From NCBI GenBank assembly GCA_013154085.1, contig JAADDE010000026.1, positions 1 through 64,000 of the forward strand: DNA of 64,000 nt, in the 5' to 3' direction. The translations under genes were made by a program, and so were the position numbers. The DNA comes from Thermoproteota archaeon. GTDB lineage: Archaea > Thermoproteota > Thermoprotei_A > Sulfolobales > Ignicoccaceae. The notes under the pieces are model-generated. The model was not told the origin of the DNA. It made no database searches and saw only the letters and a list, made by a program, of their open reading frames with translations. Shown in pieces: positions 1 to 9,244 of the stretch (position 1 is its first letter; every line of letters begins with the position of its first letter).

Positions 1-276
1 GTGAGAAGGTCGTTCGAGGCGGCCTTTGTCGTCGCTTGGGTGTGGGCCAACCGGGAGGCCCTTAATGCCTTGGGAGAGGAGCGCGTGTTGCTCTACGAGG
101 TGCCCGAGAGCCTGCTGAAGCTCCCGCAGATGGAGGAGTTTCAGAGGCAGAGGCCCTTTAGGCCGCGCAAATATCCCGAGAGGGAGAAGGTGCTTAAGAG
201 GCTGGAAGGGGCGGCCAGAGCCGTCGAGCTGGACCCGGAGTTCGAGGAGCTCTTAGGGCTGGCCAGAGGAAGTTAG
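1..276 (+). CDS. hypothetical protein, possibly 5'-truncated by the window edge
   Basis: Open ORF starting at base 1 (GTG); no recognised family. Confidence 0.4.
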   Translation: MRRSFEAAFVVAWVWANREALNALGEERVLLYEVPESLLKLPQMEEFQRQRPFRPRKYPEREKVLKRLEGAARAVELDPEFEELLGLARGS

Positions 277-317
277 CTTGTCCTAACAGCACCCCTTATA
301 GAGCTCTTCCTAAGGAT

Positions 318-1433
318 GTGCACGGTGACAAATTGGAGAAGATCTTGGTGCTAGGCGGCGGAGTAGCCGGGCTCACGGCGGCCAGAGAGCTCGCATCCAA
401 GGGCCTCTCGCCGACGCTTGTAGTTCCTCAAGACTACTACGTGAGCGGGCCCTCGAGGCCCCTCATACTGAGCGGCGAGCAGAGCTTGGACAGAATAACT
501 AGGGGGTACAACTTCCTTCCCAAGAACATAGAGGTGGTCTACGGCTCGGTAAAGGATGTCAAAACGGAGGAGCGTAAGGTCGTCCTCAGCGACGGTAGGG
601 AGCTTGAATATGAAAGGCTGATCGTGGCTCTGGGCCTGCGCTACGCCTACGATGCCATAAAAATTGTGGACAGAGTCTACAACGTATACGATCTTGGCAG
701 GCTGTTCGATTTGAAGAACTTAGTGTGGGGAATTAGCGGAGGGACGGTGGTGGTTAACGCGCCCAAGCAGCCGTACCGCTGTGCCCCAGCGCCGGGAGAG
801 ACCGTAATGATCATAGACATGATATTGAGGCATAGGAAAGTTAGGGACAAGGTGAAGCTGATATACGTTGACGGCAACGACAAGCCCCAACCTCCGGTTA
901 TAGCCGACGTGTGGCTCAAGCTGTTCGAGGAGGCTGGGATAGAGTATCACCTCAGCAAGCAAGTAAGTGAGGTGACCGAGAGCGGGGTAGTGCTGGACGA
1001 TGGAACAGAGATAAAGGCCGACTACAAGGTCATACTGCCGCCCAACAGGCCCGTGCTGTTTGAAGACTGGCTGGAAGTGAGGGGACCGAAGGACTTGAGG
1101 CTCAAGGACTACGACGACGTCTATGCAATAGGCGACGTGGCGAAGCTCCCGTTCCCCAAGAACGCAGAGATCGCCACCCAGAGCGCCCTCAACGCCGTAG
1201 CGAAGATCTCCGAGGAGCTGGGGCTGGAGGCCAGCTACGTGGACTACAAGTTCTCCGGCTGGGCGTACGTGGGCAACCGGAGCGGGAAGCTGGAGACCCT
1301 CAGCGTCCAGTTCAGCTTGGACTTCAGCGAGGGCAAGCCTAAGGGCAGCAAGGATCCGGAGCCCAAGAGGGAGTACACAGAGAGGAAGGACGCTTGGGAG
1401 CAAGCGGTGCTCAGGAAGCTCTTTGGATACTAG
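318..1433 (+). CDS. FAD-dependent pyridine nucleotide-disulfide oxidoreductase, sulfide:quinone oxidoreductase/FCSD-like
   Basis: N-terminal ILVLGGGVAGLTAARELA Rossmann motif, YRCAPAPGE, C-terminal DVYAIGDVA FAD motif. Confidence 0.8.
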   Translation: MHGDKLEKILVLGGGVAGLTAARELASKGLSPTLVVPQDYYVSGPSRPLILSGEQSLDRITRGYNFLPKNIEVVYGSVKDVKTEERKVVLSDGRELEYERLIVALGLRYAYDAIKIVDRVYNVYDLGRLFDLKNLVWGISGGTVVVNAPKQPYRCAPAPGETVMIIDMILRHRKVRDKVKLIYVDGNDKPQPPVIADVWLKLFEEAGIEYHLSKQVSEVTESGVVLDDGTEIKADYKVILPPNRPVLFEDWLEVRGPKDLRLKDYDDVYAIGDVAKLPFPKNAEIATQSALNAVAKISEELGLEASYVDYKFSGWAYVGNRSGKLETLSVQFSLDFSEGKPKGSKDPEPKREYTERKDAWEQAVLRKLFGY

Positions 1434-1749
1434 CGTCGGCCTTCAGAAGATTCGCGCACTCATCGGAAACGACAGTTCCATTGACGACAATTTTCGATAC
1501 ACAGTCGAAGACCCTCTGGGCCTCTGTTGGGTTGCATATAACGGCGCTCACGGTTTTGTTTAAGTTCGGCAAGTAGAACTTGTTGGGCACGCACACGGGC
1601 CCGCTCGGTTGCTGTGGCTTCTTCAGCTCCGCGCCGACCTCGACCTTGGAGAGGGCGCTCAGCGTGGCGAGCTGTACCACTATTGAGGCGCTCAGCGAGG
1701 CCATCATGGTTGCTAAAAGTGCCATAACGATCTTATCCTTCCCGTCCAT
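1411..1749 (-). CDS. small membrane-anchored/exported hypothetical protein
   Basis: N-terminal hydrophobic helix, Cys-containing C-terminal half. Confidence 0.55.
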   Translation of the reverse strand: MDGKDKIVMALLATMMASLSASIVVQLATLSALSKVEVGAELKKPQQPSGPVCVPNKFYLPNLNKTVSAVICNPTEAQRVFDCVSKIVVNGTVVSDECANLLKADASIQRAS

Positions 1750-1836
1750 GGACGTACCCGACCGGCCTCTGAGTAGCCTTTGAAACGTTGTGGGTTACGC
1801 TGTCTACGCGGTCCACGAGGTGCGCTTTTCGCATTT

Positions 1837-2979
1837 CTACCCTTCGGCCTTTCTCAGCAAGGATATGAACAGTCCGGGTTCTTTGTGATCAACTGGGTTT
1901 ACCTTGATGGGGGTGGTGCCCCACGGGACCTCCTTTTCCAAGATCTCGAATCCGAGCTCCTCGGCGAACTCAACCACCTTCTCATTTTCGGTTTTGGTAA
2001 GCGTGCATGTGGAGTACAGCATTATTCCTCCCTTCTTCAGCAGTTTGTGTGCGACCTTTACGAACTGTATCTGGTACTTGAACGCGTTTATCATGTCTCT
2101 ATCCCTCTTAATGTCCCATACCTTCGGTATCACGCCTATGGAGGTGCACGGCGGATCCACCATAACCCGGTCCGCCTTCCCCACGAGCTCGGGGAAGTCC
2201 AAGTCCAAGTACCGCGAGTCCGCTCTGAAGACCTCGAAGGAGTGGCCGAGCCTCTTCATTTCCTCCCGCATCTTTTCTATCCTCCTGCGCGACACGTCGA
2301 AGGCCATCAGCCTTCCTTTTCCTCTCATCAGCTCGAACGCGTGGAATGACTTGCCTCCCGGTGCGGCGTTCATATCTATTACAAGCCCTTCCGGCTCCAA
2401 GGCCCTTACGGCCGCTACGGAGGGGGCGCTCTGCGGGTAGATGAGGCCCTCCTCGAAGGCCTTCAGCTCTCTGAACTTCGGCCCCCTGAATCTGCTGATC
2501 TCCACGTCTACTACCTTCCCCTTGGAGGGGATCCTCTCTCCCACCAAGCTCCTCCCGTACCCCACGGGCTCTAGGGTTCTCTCGGCCAGCACCGTTACCT
2601 CCCTTCCCGGCTCCAAGCCCCTTCCTCCCACCACGCCCGGGGCGTAGAGGTCGGCGCCCACCAGCACGCTCTCAGCGGCCCTCTTGTCCGCGACGACGAA
2701 CGCGTCTGCTTTCGGAATCTCGAAGGGGCCTTCGACGGGCACGCACACAAGCTCCGGGACCGCCTCGTAGGGCACGTACGGCTCATACCCCCTCTCGCGA
2801 AGCTCCTTCATGACGGCCTCTGGAGTGCCTCTGAGCACGTTTACCCTCACGCACAAGTGCCTTCCGGGAGAGCGGAGGGCCTCGAAGAGCTTCTCCAAGG
2901 GGAACTGCTCCTCCAGCTCCCTCAGTATGAGCTCCCCGTAGTCGAAGGGGCTCCCGTCGGTCGGGTAAGTCGTCTTCAC
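1837..2979 (-). CDS. RsmB/NOP2/Sun-type cytosine-C5 RNA methyltransferase
   Basis: DMNAAPGGKSFHAFELM, DPPCTSIG, YSTCTLTKTENEKVV motifs. Confidence 0.9.
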   Translation of the reverse strand: MKTTYPTDGSPFDYGELILRELEEQFPLEKLFEALRSPGRHLCVRVNVLRGTPEAVMKELRERGYEPYVPYEAVPELVCVPVEGPFEIPKADAFVVADKRAAESVLVGADLYAPGVVGGRGLEPGREVTVLAERTLEPVGYGRSLVGERIPSKGKVVDVEISRFRGPKFRELKAFEEGLIYPQSAPSVAAVRALEPEGLVIDMNAAPGGKSFHAFELMRGKGRLMAFDVSRRRIEKMREEMKRLGHSFEVFRADSRYLDLDFPELVGKADRVMVDPPCTSIGVIPKVWDIKRDRDMINAFKYQIQFVKVAHKLLKKGGIMLYSTCTLTKTENEKVVEFAEELGFEILEKEVPWGTTPIKVNPVDHKEPGLFISLLRKAEG

Positions 2980-3054
2980 CTCTCGGGCCGGGAGTAACTC
3001 CCCATCCGGGAGCTTCTAAACCCTCTCGTACCACTCCCCTCTGAGGTAAAAAGG

Positions 3055-4014
3055 ATGGTGAAGATGGAGCCCGTCAACAGCGGCAGACTGGAGGGATGGG
3101 TAGAAGTGGTGACGTCCCTAAGAGGAGAAAGCGTGTCCGCGGGCACGCGCGAGAGGGCCGAAGTTCCGCTGAACTTCGAGCTTCCCCAAGGAGCAAAGCC
3201 GAAGAACATGTACTTAGATCTGACGGTCAGCGGGGTGACGGACAAGTGGAGAGTATTCTTGGGGGACTTCTCAGTGACCAAGGTGTTCAAGCCCCTCCTC
3301 CAGAGGGACTACGGGGACGAGGTCATATCTAAGTTCGTGTTCGATGTAACTCCCATTGCCCATATAGTTATGGGTGATCCGGTGCTCAAGGTGTTGAACG
3401 AAAGCGGCGAAGAGATAAAGTTGCTTCAGAGCTCGCTCTTCGTGTTCTACGAGTACAAAGGTTTGGGGGAGCTCGACTACAGCTACTACGTGTCCGTAGA
3501 CCAGCACAAGAGCTTCTGGGGCCCGCTGGACGGGGAGAAGAGCGGCTACCTCTACGGAGTCTTCAAAGCGTTTCCGAAAACCTCCCTAAAGGTAAAGGTT
3601 GGGGCCTGTGAGAACGGTCTGGAAGTGGAGGAGATAGACGAGACATCTGTGGAGTGTGAAAGAGCGAAGGCATACTTCGTGGAAGCGGAGGGCCCCTTCG
3701 TTCCCCTCAGCCTCCTGACGGGCTCCTACGTGCTCAAGCTCCCCCGCATAGTGATCGAGGAAGCCTCGTACCAGGGCGGAAGGGTGAGGGTGAGGATAAA
3801 GAACTTGGGGGAGAGGGCGGACGAAGTGATAGTGCTGGTCTACACCTTGGGCACGCCGCTCGCCAGAGAGCGGCTAGGCCCCCTCAGCACAGGGGAGGAG
3901 GTCCAGAGGGAGCTCGAGGTGAAGGTTAGCAAGGGCATGGTTGGGCTCAACGTGAGGGTCATATGGATAAAGGCGAACGTCCGGAGGATCGTGGAGAAGT
4001 TCATACCGCTCTAG
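3055..4014 (+). CDS. hypothetical protein
   Basis: Long ORF in a strand-consistent slot; no recognised family. Confidence 0.65.
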   Translation: MVKMEPVNSGRLEGWVEVVTSLRGESVSAGTRERAEVPLNFELPQGAKPKNMYLDLTVSGVTDKWRVFLGDFSVTKVFKPLLQRDYGDEVISKFVFDVTPIAHIVMGDPVLKVLNESGEEIKLLQSSLFVFYEYKGLGELDYSYYVSVDQHKSFWGPLDGEKSGYLYGVFKAFPKTSLKVKVGACENGLEVEEIDETSVECERAKAYFVEAEGPFVPLSLLTGSYVLKLPRIVIEEASYQGGRVRVRIKNLGERADEVIVLVYTLGTPLARERLGPLSTGEEVQRELEVKVSKGMVGLNVRVIWIKANVRRIVEKFIPL

Positions 4015-5327
4015 CCCTTATGGGAGCCGAGCATGAGCTCAACCTCTTCCCTCTTGATCGAGAAGGGATAAGTGCCGGTGAAGCAGGCCACGCAGAGCTC
4101 GCTCAAGCCTATAGCTTCCTTGAGCCCCCTCACGCTCAAGTACCCGACGCTATCGGCACCCCACAGCCTCGCCAGCTCCTCCTCGCTCCTTCCCACTGCT
4201 ATTAGCTCATCTTTGGAGGGGAAGTCTATGCCCATATAGCAGGGGGCCCTTATCGGCGGCGAGGCGACCCTCACGTGAACCTCCTTGGCTCCCTTCTCCT
4301 TAAGGAGTTCTACGATCCTCTTCATAGTCGTTCCCCTCACTATGCTGTCGTCCACCACCACTACCCTCTTATTGTAGACTACATCCCTCACTACGCCGTA
4401 CTTCCTCATTGCTATTACCTCCCTCAAGCCCGGCGGCATTATGAAGCTCCTCCCCAAGTACCTGTTCTTCACTAGTCCCTCGTCCAGCGTTATGCCGGAG
4501 GCCCGGGAGTAGCCGATGGCCGCGCTCCTCCCGGAGTCCGGCACGGGAATGACTACATCCGCGTCTGCGGGCTTCTCCCGGGCGAGCTTCTCTCCCATAC
4601 GGACGCGGGAGACGTGGACGTTCACTCCGTTGAAGTAGCTCTCGGGCCTCTGGAAGTAGACGTACTCGAAGGCGCAGTAGGCCTTCCTCTTCTCCTCGCC
4701 TATCTCCATCTCTTTGGTCGGCACGCCCTCTTCGAGCAAGACGAGCTTGTTGGGCTCCATCTCCTTCCAGCTCAGACCTATGTCCTCGAGCGCCGCAGTC
4801 TCCGAAGCGGCGACGGGCCAGCTGTAGGCCAGCGGCCTGAACCCCCAAGGATCTCTGGCGACTACAACTTTGCCGGACGCTTCGAGGAGGAGGAAGCTGT
4901 AGCTACCCTTGGCCTCTGCCAAGGTCCTCCTAACGGCTTCCGCCAGCTCGTGCCCTTTGTTGAGCTCCCTTACGATTCTCATGAGCAGAGCTTCGGCGTC
5001 CCACGACGCGTCGGGCTCCATCAGCTTGAAGTTGATTATATTGCCGTTGAAGGCTAAGGCCAGCCTTCTGTTGTGTATGGGCTGAACCCTCGAATATCCG
5101 CCGGAGGTGGAGTAGCGCACGTGCCCGATCGCGGGGCCCTTGTGGGGCACCTCCTTGATGGCGTCCTTAACAAGCCCCATGCCCCCGACGAACTTTATCT
5201 CGCCGTTCTCAACCCAAGCTATGCCGGCGCTCTCTTGCCCCCGGTGCTGGAGGCCTTCCAAGAGCACGTAGACCTCGTCAGCCCAAGGAGCGGCGGCGAC
5301 CCCACACAATAGCTCTTGACCCTGCAC
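4011..5327 (-). CDS. purF: amidophosphoribosyltransferase
   Basis: N-terminal CGVAAAPWADEVYVLLEGLQHRGQESAGIA and PRPP loop VVVVDDSIVRGTTMKRIV. Confidence 0.97.
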   Translation of the reverse strand: MQGQELLCGVAAAPWADEVYVLLEGLQHRGQESAGIAWVENGEIKFVGGMGLVKDAIKEVPHKGPAIGHVRYSTSGGYSRVQPIHNRRLALAFNGNIINFKLMEPDASWDAEALLMRIVRELNKGHELAEAVRRTLAEAKGSYSFLLLEASGKVVVARDPWGFRPLAYSWPVAASETAALEDIGLSWKEMEPNKLVLLEEGVPTKEMEIGEEKRKAYCAFEYVYFQRPESYFNGVNVHVSRVRMGEKLAREKPADADVVIPVPDSGRSAAIGYSRASGITLDEGLVKNRYLGRSFIMPPGLREVIAMRKYGVVRDVVYNKRVVVVDDSIVRGTTMKRIVELLKEKGAKEVHVRVASPPIRAPCYMGIDFPSKDELIAVGRSEEELARLWGADSVGYLSVRGLKEAIGLSELCVACFTGTYPFSIKREEVELMLGSHKG

Positions 5328-5343
5328 CCCTCAAAAGGAAGTC

Positions 5344-5889
5344 TTATATCCTTAGGTTGAAGGTCTCTTTCTTGAGCTCTCCGTTCCTCAACGAGTACAA
5401 GTGGGCGGTCCATGTAGGTTCAGTTTCCAATATTATGAAGGTCGGCTCGCCTCCGAGGCTACTGCCGCCCCAAGTCCCCGTCAGCGATCCCGGGTTTAGG
5501 TGGAGGACGCCCTCTCTGGCTATCAGCGGCTTGTGGAGGTGCCCGTGGATCGCCACCCTCGCGCCGCGCTCGACGGCGATCTCCGCGAGGGCCCTCAAGT
5601 TCCCCCTCGGGCGCACTTGGTGCCCGTGGATCAGAAGGGCTCTTACGCCCTCTATGTCCACGACCGCCTCTGCGGGCAGCGGGAGATAGTCCATGTTGCC
5701 CTTTACGGCCTTGACCTCCCCCAAGCTCTTCAGCCACTCCAAGACCTCTGGGCCCGTCAGGTCGCCGGCGTAGAGCACCAGATCGAACGGAGCCTGCTCG
5801 GCCAAGAACGCTCTGATCTCCTCCGGAACCTCGGGCTCACGGTCGGGGACGTGGGCATCTGAAGCTATCAAGACCCTCAACTTCCCCAC
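5344..5889 (-). CDS. YfcE/MJ0936-family metallophosphodiesterase
   Basis: SDAHVPDR, YAGDLTG, KGNMDYLPLP, HGHQVRP, HGHLHKP, LNPGS motifs. Confidence 0.92.
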   Translation of the reverse strand: MGKLRVLIASDAHVPDREPEVPEEIRAFLAEQAPFDLVLYAGDLTGPEVLEWLKSLGEVKAVKGNMDYLPLPAEAVVDIEGVRALLIHGHQVRPRGNLRALAEIAVERGARVAIHGHLHKPLIAREGVLHLNPGSLTGTWGGSSLGGEPTFIILETEPTWTAHLYSLRNGELKKETFNLRI

Positions 5890-6631
5890 CTCCCAGCATG
5901 AGCTTTACTTTATCCAGGGTTCTGCCGGGGACGCACGGCTCCCCCGGCCCGAGCCGGGAGGCCCTCGGCTCGAACGGCGGGGCGCCGACGACGAGCGGCC
6001 TCGGGAGGGCTTCATCCAAGCGGTCCAAAAAAGGGTAGGGGGCCGAGGGATAAACGGCGGCTCCCCTCCTCGCTAGGAGGGCTGAGGCCATCAGCCCCCT
6101 CAGCGGGTCTTCGTAGTCCACGTACGCCCTCCCCTCTACCCCGTACGGGAGGCCTCCGACCCCTTCCAGCACGTCCGCGCTCGTGTAAACGTACACCCGC
6201 CCCCTGATTTCAACATAGAGAACAGTTCTGGGCTCCTTCAAGTCCACCGGGAGGCCGAAGGCCTCGCCCAGCCTCGCCGCGAGCTCCATGCTGGTTAGGG
6301 GGTACCGCTTGTCGGCCCTCCGAACCCTCACCGCTATCGGAGGCTCCAACGTGAAGGAGCTCACTATGGCCTCCGCCAGCTCCTCCGGGCCGAGCTTTTC
6401 GAGCGCCTTTGCCCGGATTACGTGGTGCACGCCGGGGAGCCTCCTCAGCCCCTCGGACGCGCTTCCCTCAACCACTATCCTCCCCTGGTCCAGCTCCGCC
6501 CGGACCTCGGCCCCCCTCCTGCGGGCCCAAGAAATCACGGACTTCAAGAGCTGCTTTTCCATGTAGGCCCTCTTCCTCCCCTTCAGCGCTATCTCGGAAT
6601 AGGCTATCAGAAGGACGGTACCGGAAGGCAT
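5837..6631 (-). CDS. ThiI-like THUMP-domain protein with degenerate PP-loop domain
   Basis: YSEIALKGRKRAYMEKQLL and GVHHVIRA, GGLPYGVEG; SGGxDS replaced by YEDPLRG; start taken at internal Met. Confidence 0.72.
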   Translation of the reverse strand: MPSGTVLLIAYSEIALKGRKRAYMEKQLLKSVISWARRRGAEVRAELDQGRIVVEGSASEGLRRLPGVHHVIRAKALEKLGPEELAEAIVSSFTLEPPIAVRVRRADKRYPLTSMELAARLGEAFGLPVDLKEPRTVLYVEIRGRVYVYTSADVLEGVGGLPYGVEGRAYVDYEDPLRGLMASALLARRGAAVYPSAPYPFLDRLDEALPRPLVVGAPPFEPRASRLGPGEPCVPGRTLDKVKLMLGGGEVEGLDSFRCPRPRP

Positions 6632-6963
6632 GTCCTCTTCTGCCACTTCTTCATCAGCGTGCGGCAGGTAATACACATGAGGTAGCCCAGCTCTTCCGGA
6701 GTGGCGCTGTCCTCCGCTATCTTCTTTGCCATGAGCTTTACCAGCTTCCCCGTCTCCGGGTCCTCGAGTATCTCGTTCACCTTTTCGAGCTTGCTCCTCT
6801 TGTCCTTTAGGTAGTGGCTGACCGTGGACGCCGTCGTACCTATCTTCTTAGCTATTACGTAGTTGCTCAAGTGGTAGTGGTTGCTCAAGTAATACACCAC
6901 AGCGGCCCTGATCGCCGGCAACACCTCGCTGGCGGCTATCTCGCAATGGGGTCGGAGGAGCAC
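6607..6963 (-). CDS. HTH-domain predicted transcriptional regulator
   Basis: Helix-turn-helix LSNYVIAKKIGTTASTVSHYLKDKRSK, C-terminal CITC pair. Confidence 0.8.
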   Translation of the reverse strand: MLLRPHCEIAASEVLPAIRAAVVYYLSNHYHLSNYVIAKKIGTTASTVSHYLKDKRSKLEKVNEILEDPETGKLVKLMAKKIAEDSATPEELGYLMCITCRTLMKKWQKRTCLPVPSF

Positions 6964-7042
6964 CTCGTCTCTCCCTAACTTAACGCTCCGAACGCGACAT
7001 TTCTTAAATTACGCTTTAGCGCCCCGAGCCGGTGGAACGTGA

Positions 7043-7753
7043 ATGGCGTTCGGTATGGAGTGGGACGCCCAAGCGAGGGCCGGTTTGAGGGAGGCCTTAG
7101 CTGATATGAAGAGGCCTGTAAAAGCGCTGGCCTTCGTAGAGGAGGGGTGCGAGCTCTGCGACGCCACTGTGGAGATACTGAAGGTAATGAAGGAGGAAAG
7201 CCCGGTAGTGGACGGAAAGCATCTGTTCGACTACGAGGTCTACTGGAGGGGCAAGGACGACGAAATGTTCGACAAGTATAAGGTAGACCGCGTTCCCTCG
7301 GTTCTGCTCTTGGACGGCTACATACGCTACACCGGCATACCCGGGGGCGAGGAGATCAAGGGATTTGTGGAAACCGTAATAAGAATCTCGGAAGGCGAGA
7401 GCGGTTTGGAGCAGTCCACCAAGGAGGGGTTGAGGAAGCTGGAGGGATGCTACTACATAGAGAACGTCGTAACTCCTCAGTGCCCCTACTGCCCCTACGC
7501 CGCGCTCTTGATCAACATGTTTGCGTTTGAGGCCGTAAAGCAAGGAAAGCCCTGCATAGTTGCCGATACCGTCGAAGCTTACGAGAACGAGGACATTGCG
7601 AACAAGTACAACGTAATGAGCGTACCGGCAATAGCCATCAACGGAAGCGTCGAGTTCATAGGAGTTCCCTATGAGGACGACTTGCTGGCGAAGCTGTTCG
7701 AGGTTCCCTCAAAGGGCCCCTGCGAGAGAGAAGTGTGCTTCGTGAGGCCCTAA
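7043..7753 (+). CDS. glutaredoxin-like protein disulfide oxidoreductase (PDO, two thioredoxin folds)
   Basis: Two CxxC motifs (CELC, CPYC) in tandem Trx-like units, each with a downstream cis-Pro segment. Confidence 0.92.
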   Translation: MAFGMEWDAQARAGLREALADMKRPVKALAFVEEGCELCDATVEILKVMKEESPVVDGKHLFDYEVYWRGKDDEMFDKYKVDRVPSVLLLDGYIRYTGIPGGEEIKGFVETVIRISEGESGLEQSTKEGLRKLEGCYYIENVVTPQCPYCPYAALLINMFAFEAVKQGKPCIVADTVEAYENEDIANKYNVMSVPAIAINGSVEFIGVPYEDDLLAKLFEVPSKGPCEREVCFVRP

Positions 7754-7914
7754 AAGCCGGCCTTCAAGGTAAATCTGAAGATGAAGAGTTTTGGCTATAA
7801 GAGCCCGCAACTCCGTAGTTATTTATGATATTATGATATTCTGTTCTCCACCTTCTGTGCACCTACGTGACGTCCCGCGGACGGTTTCTATATACGTCGG
7901 AGTCGGTGCTCTCG

Positions 7915-7990
7915 TCAACGTTGGTGAGCTCTGAAGAGAGGACCGGAATCTACCAAAAGTATCCTATGATCGCGTTTTTGGTATACTGTA
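7915..7990 (+). ncRNA. candidate small RNA in a convergent intergenic gap
   Basis: TATA-like TTTCTATATAC at about 7886-7896; inverted repeat TACCAAAA (7951-7958)/TTTTGGTA (7976-7983), followed by a T-rich tract. Confidence 0.22.
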
Positions 7991-8008
7991 GCAGTTGAAA
8001 TCTTGTTG

Positions 8009-8686
8009 TTATTGAGTGCCCTTGTGGTAGTCCGGCTTTTCGCGTATGTCCAGCTCCAGCGGCCTCGCCTTGCCGGAGGCCTCGTGCCTCTTGCGCATCT
8101 CCCTCTCCTTCTGCTTCTTCTTCCACTTGTGCTTGTGCGTGCCCCTGAGGCCTCTGCTCTTGTGCAAGCCCCTCATCTTCCTTCCGGCGCTGGTCTTTCC
8201 TCGGAATACTCTGCCGCGGTGCTGCTTCTCGCATATCCATCCGAGCTCGGGATCCTTGCAGATTGCCGGGTGGTGCGGGTCCAGAAGTATTACTTCATAC
8301 CACTCATACATGCCGTCCTCGCCCACCCAGTAGGAGTTCAGCACCTCGAGGCCCGGGAACTTCCTAGCGGCCCTCTCCTCCGCGATGAGCCTGGTGCTCT
8401 TGGCCGGCGCGTATCCGTAAACGCCCATCCTCTTGGGCCTCCTGCCCTTGTCCGGCCTGGGCCTGTTGAGGCCGCCCTTCCTAACCCTTACCCTTACTAC
8501 CACCACTCCCTGCTTAGCCTTGTAGCCCAATGACCTCGCACGGTCCAGCCTGGTAGGCTTCTCTATCCTCACCACCGCCGGCTCTCTCCTCCACTTGCGG
8601 AGCCTCTCCTTCATCAGCTCGCCGTGCTCTCCGTCGAACGGCCTCTTCCACTGCTCTCTGAGGAAGTGGTACATCCCTCTGGCCAT
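8009..8686 (-). CDS. rpl15e: 50S ribosomal protein L15e
   Basis: [18 protein letters not shown]... RLGVYGY-like core, [20 protein letters not shown]; start trimmed from ORF 8962 to ATG 8686. Confidence 0.97.
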   Translation of the reverse strand: MARGMYHFLREQWKRPFDGEHGELMKERLRKWRREPAVVRIEKPTRLDRARSLGYKAKQGVVVVRVRVRKGGLNRPRPDKGRRPKRMGVYGYAPAKSTRLIAEERAARKFPGLEVLNSYWVGEDGMYEWYEVILLDPHHPAICKDPELGWICEKQHRGRVFRGKTSAGRKMRGLHKSRGLRGTHKHKWKKKQKEREMRKRHEASGKARPLELDIREKPDYHKGTQ

Positions 8687-8739
8687 TAGTCTGCCCCGCC
8701 CGCACTTCTTGCGGTGGTTTAAAACGGTCGCGAGCGTGC

Positions 8740-8756
8740 CCGGCGCTTTGCGCCGG
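8740..8756. repeat. perfect GC-rich inverted repeat between divergent promoters
   Basis: CCGGCGC-TTT-GCGCCGG. Confidence 0.7.
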
Positions 8757-8812
8757 CGAGCGGGCGCGCTACATATTATTTTTCGCGCGCGTGGGGCGAC
8801 GGGAGCGAAGGC

Positions 8813-9244
8813 TTGACCACGAAGATGACGTTGGGACTGTACGACGGCGGCACGTTTTACGTACTGCTGACGAATCCAAATGCCTTGGAGGCCAATGTAA
8901 AGATATATTTGAAGGAGAACCCCGAGGCCTCTAAAGAGTTCAAGATGAGGCCTAGGGGGCACGAGACGGTGGAGCTTTCCTCGGAGGAGAAGTTCAAGGG
9001 GAAGAAGGGAACTGTCATGGTCGAAGCAGACGTGGGCCTAATTATAGACTGGGGCGAGTACCTCTGCACCAAGTGCAAGAGGGCAACGCTCGAGCTGAAG
9101 CCCAAGAGGATTGACGAGAACGGGAAGTTCACTATAGTGTACGAGTGGGTGTGCAAGAAGTGCGGCCACAGAGAGCTTGAGGGCAGGATAGAGGCGGTGA
9201 AAAAAGATGGCGGAGTGGAGCTTACCTTCAAGCCTGCCAAGTGA
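8813..9244 (+). CDS. hypothetical protein with CxxC...CxxC zinc-ribbon-like motif
   Basis: CTKCKRA ... CKKCGHRE. Confidence 0.7.
   Translation: MTTKMTLGLYDGGTFYVLLTNPNALEANVKIYLKENPEASKEFKMRPRGHETVELSSEEKFKGKKGTVMVEADVGLIIDWGEYLCTKCKRATLELKPKRIDENGKFTIVYEWVCKKCGHRELEGRIEAVKKDGGVELTFKPAK

Noticed and set aside
720-1403. 227-aa minus-strand ORF
   Set aside because: Shadow ORF opposite the SQR-like gene; no domain-like sequence
1780-2440. Plus-strand ORFs of 189 and 178 aa
   Set aside because: Antisense of the NSUN-type methyltransferase
7774-7786. CTGA-AG-ATGAAGA, D'/C'-like
   Set aside because: No upstream C box or downstream D box at suitable spacing
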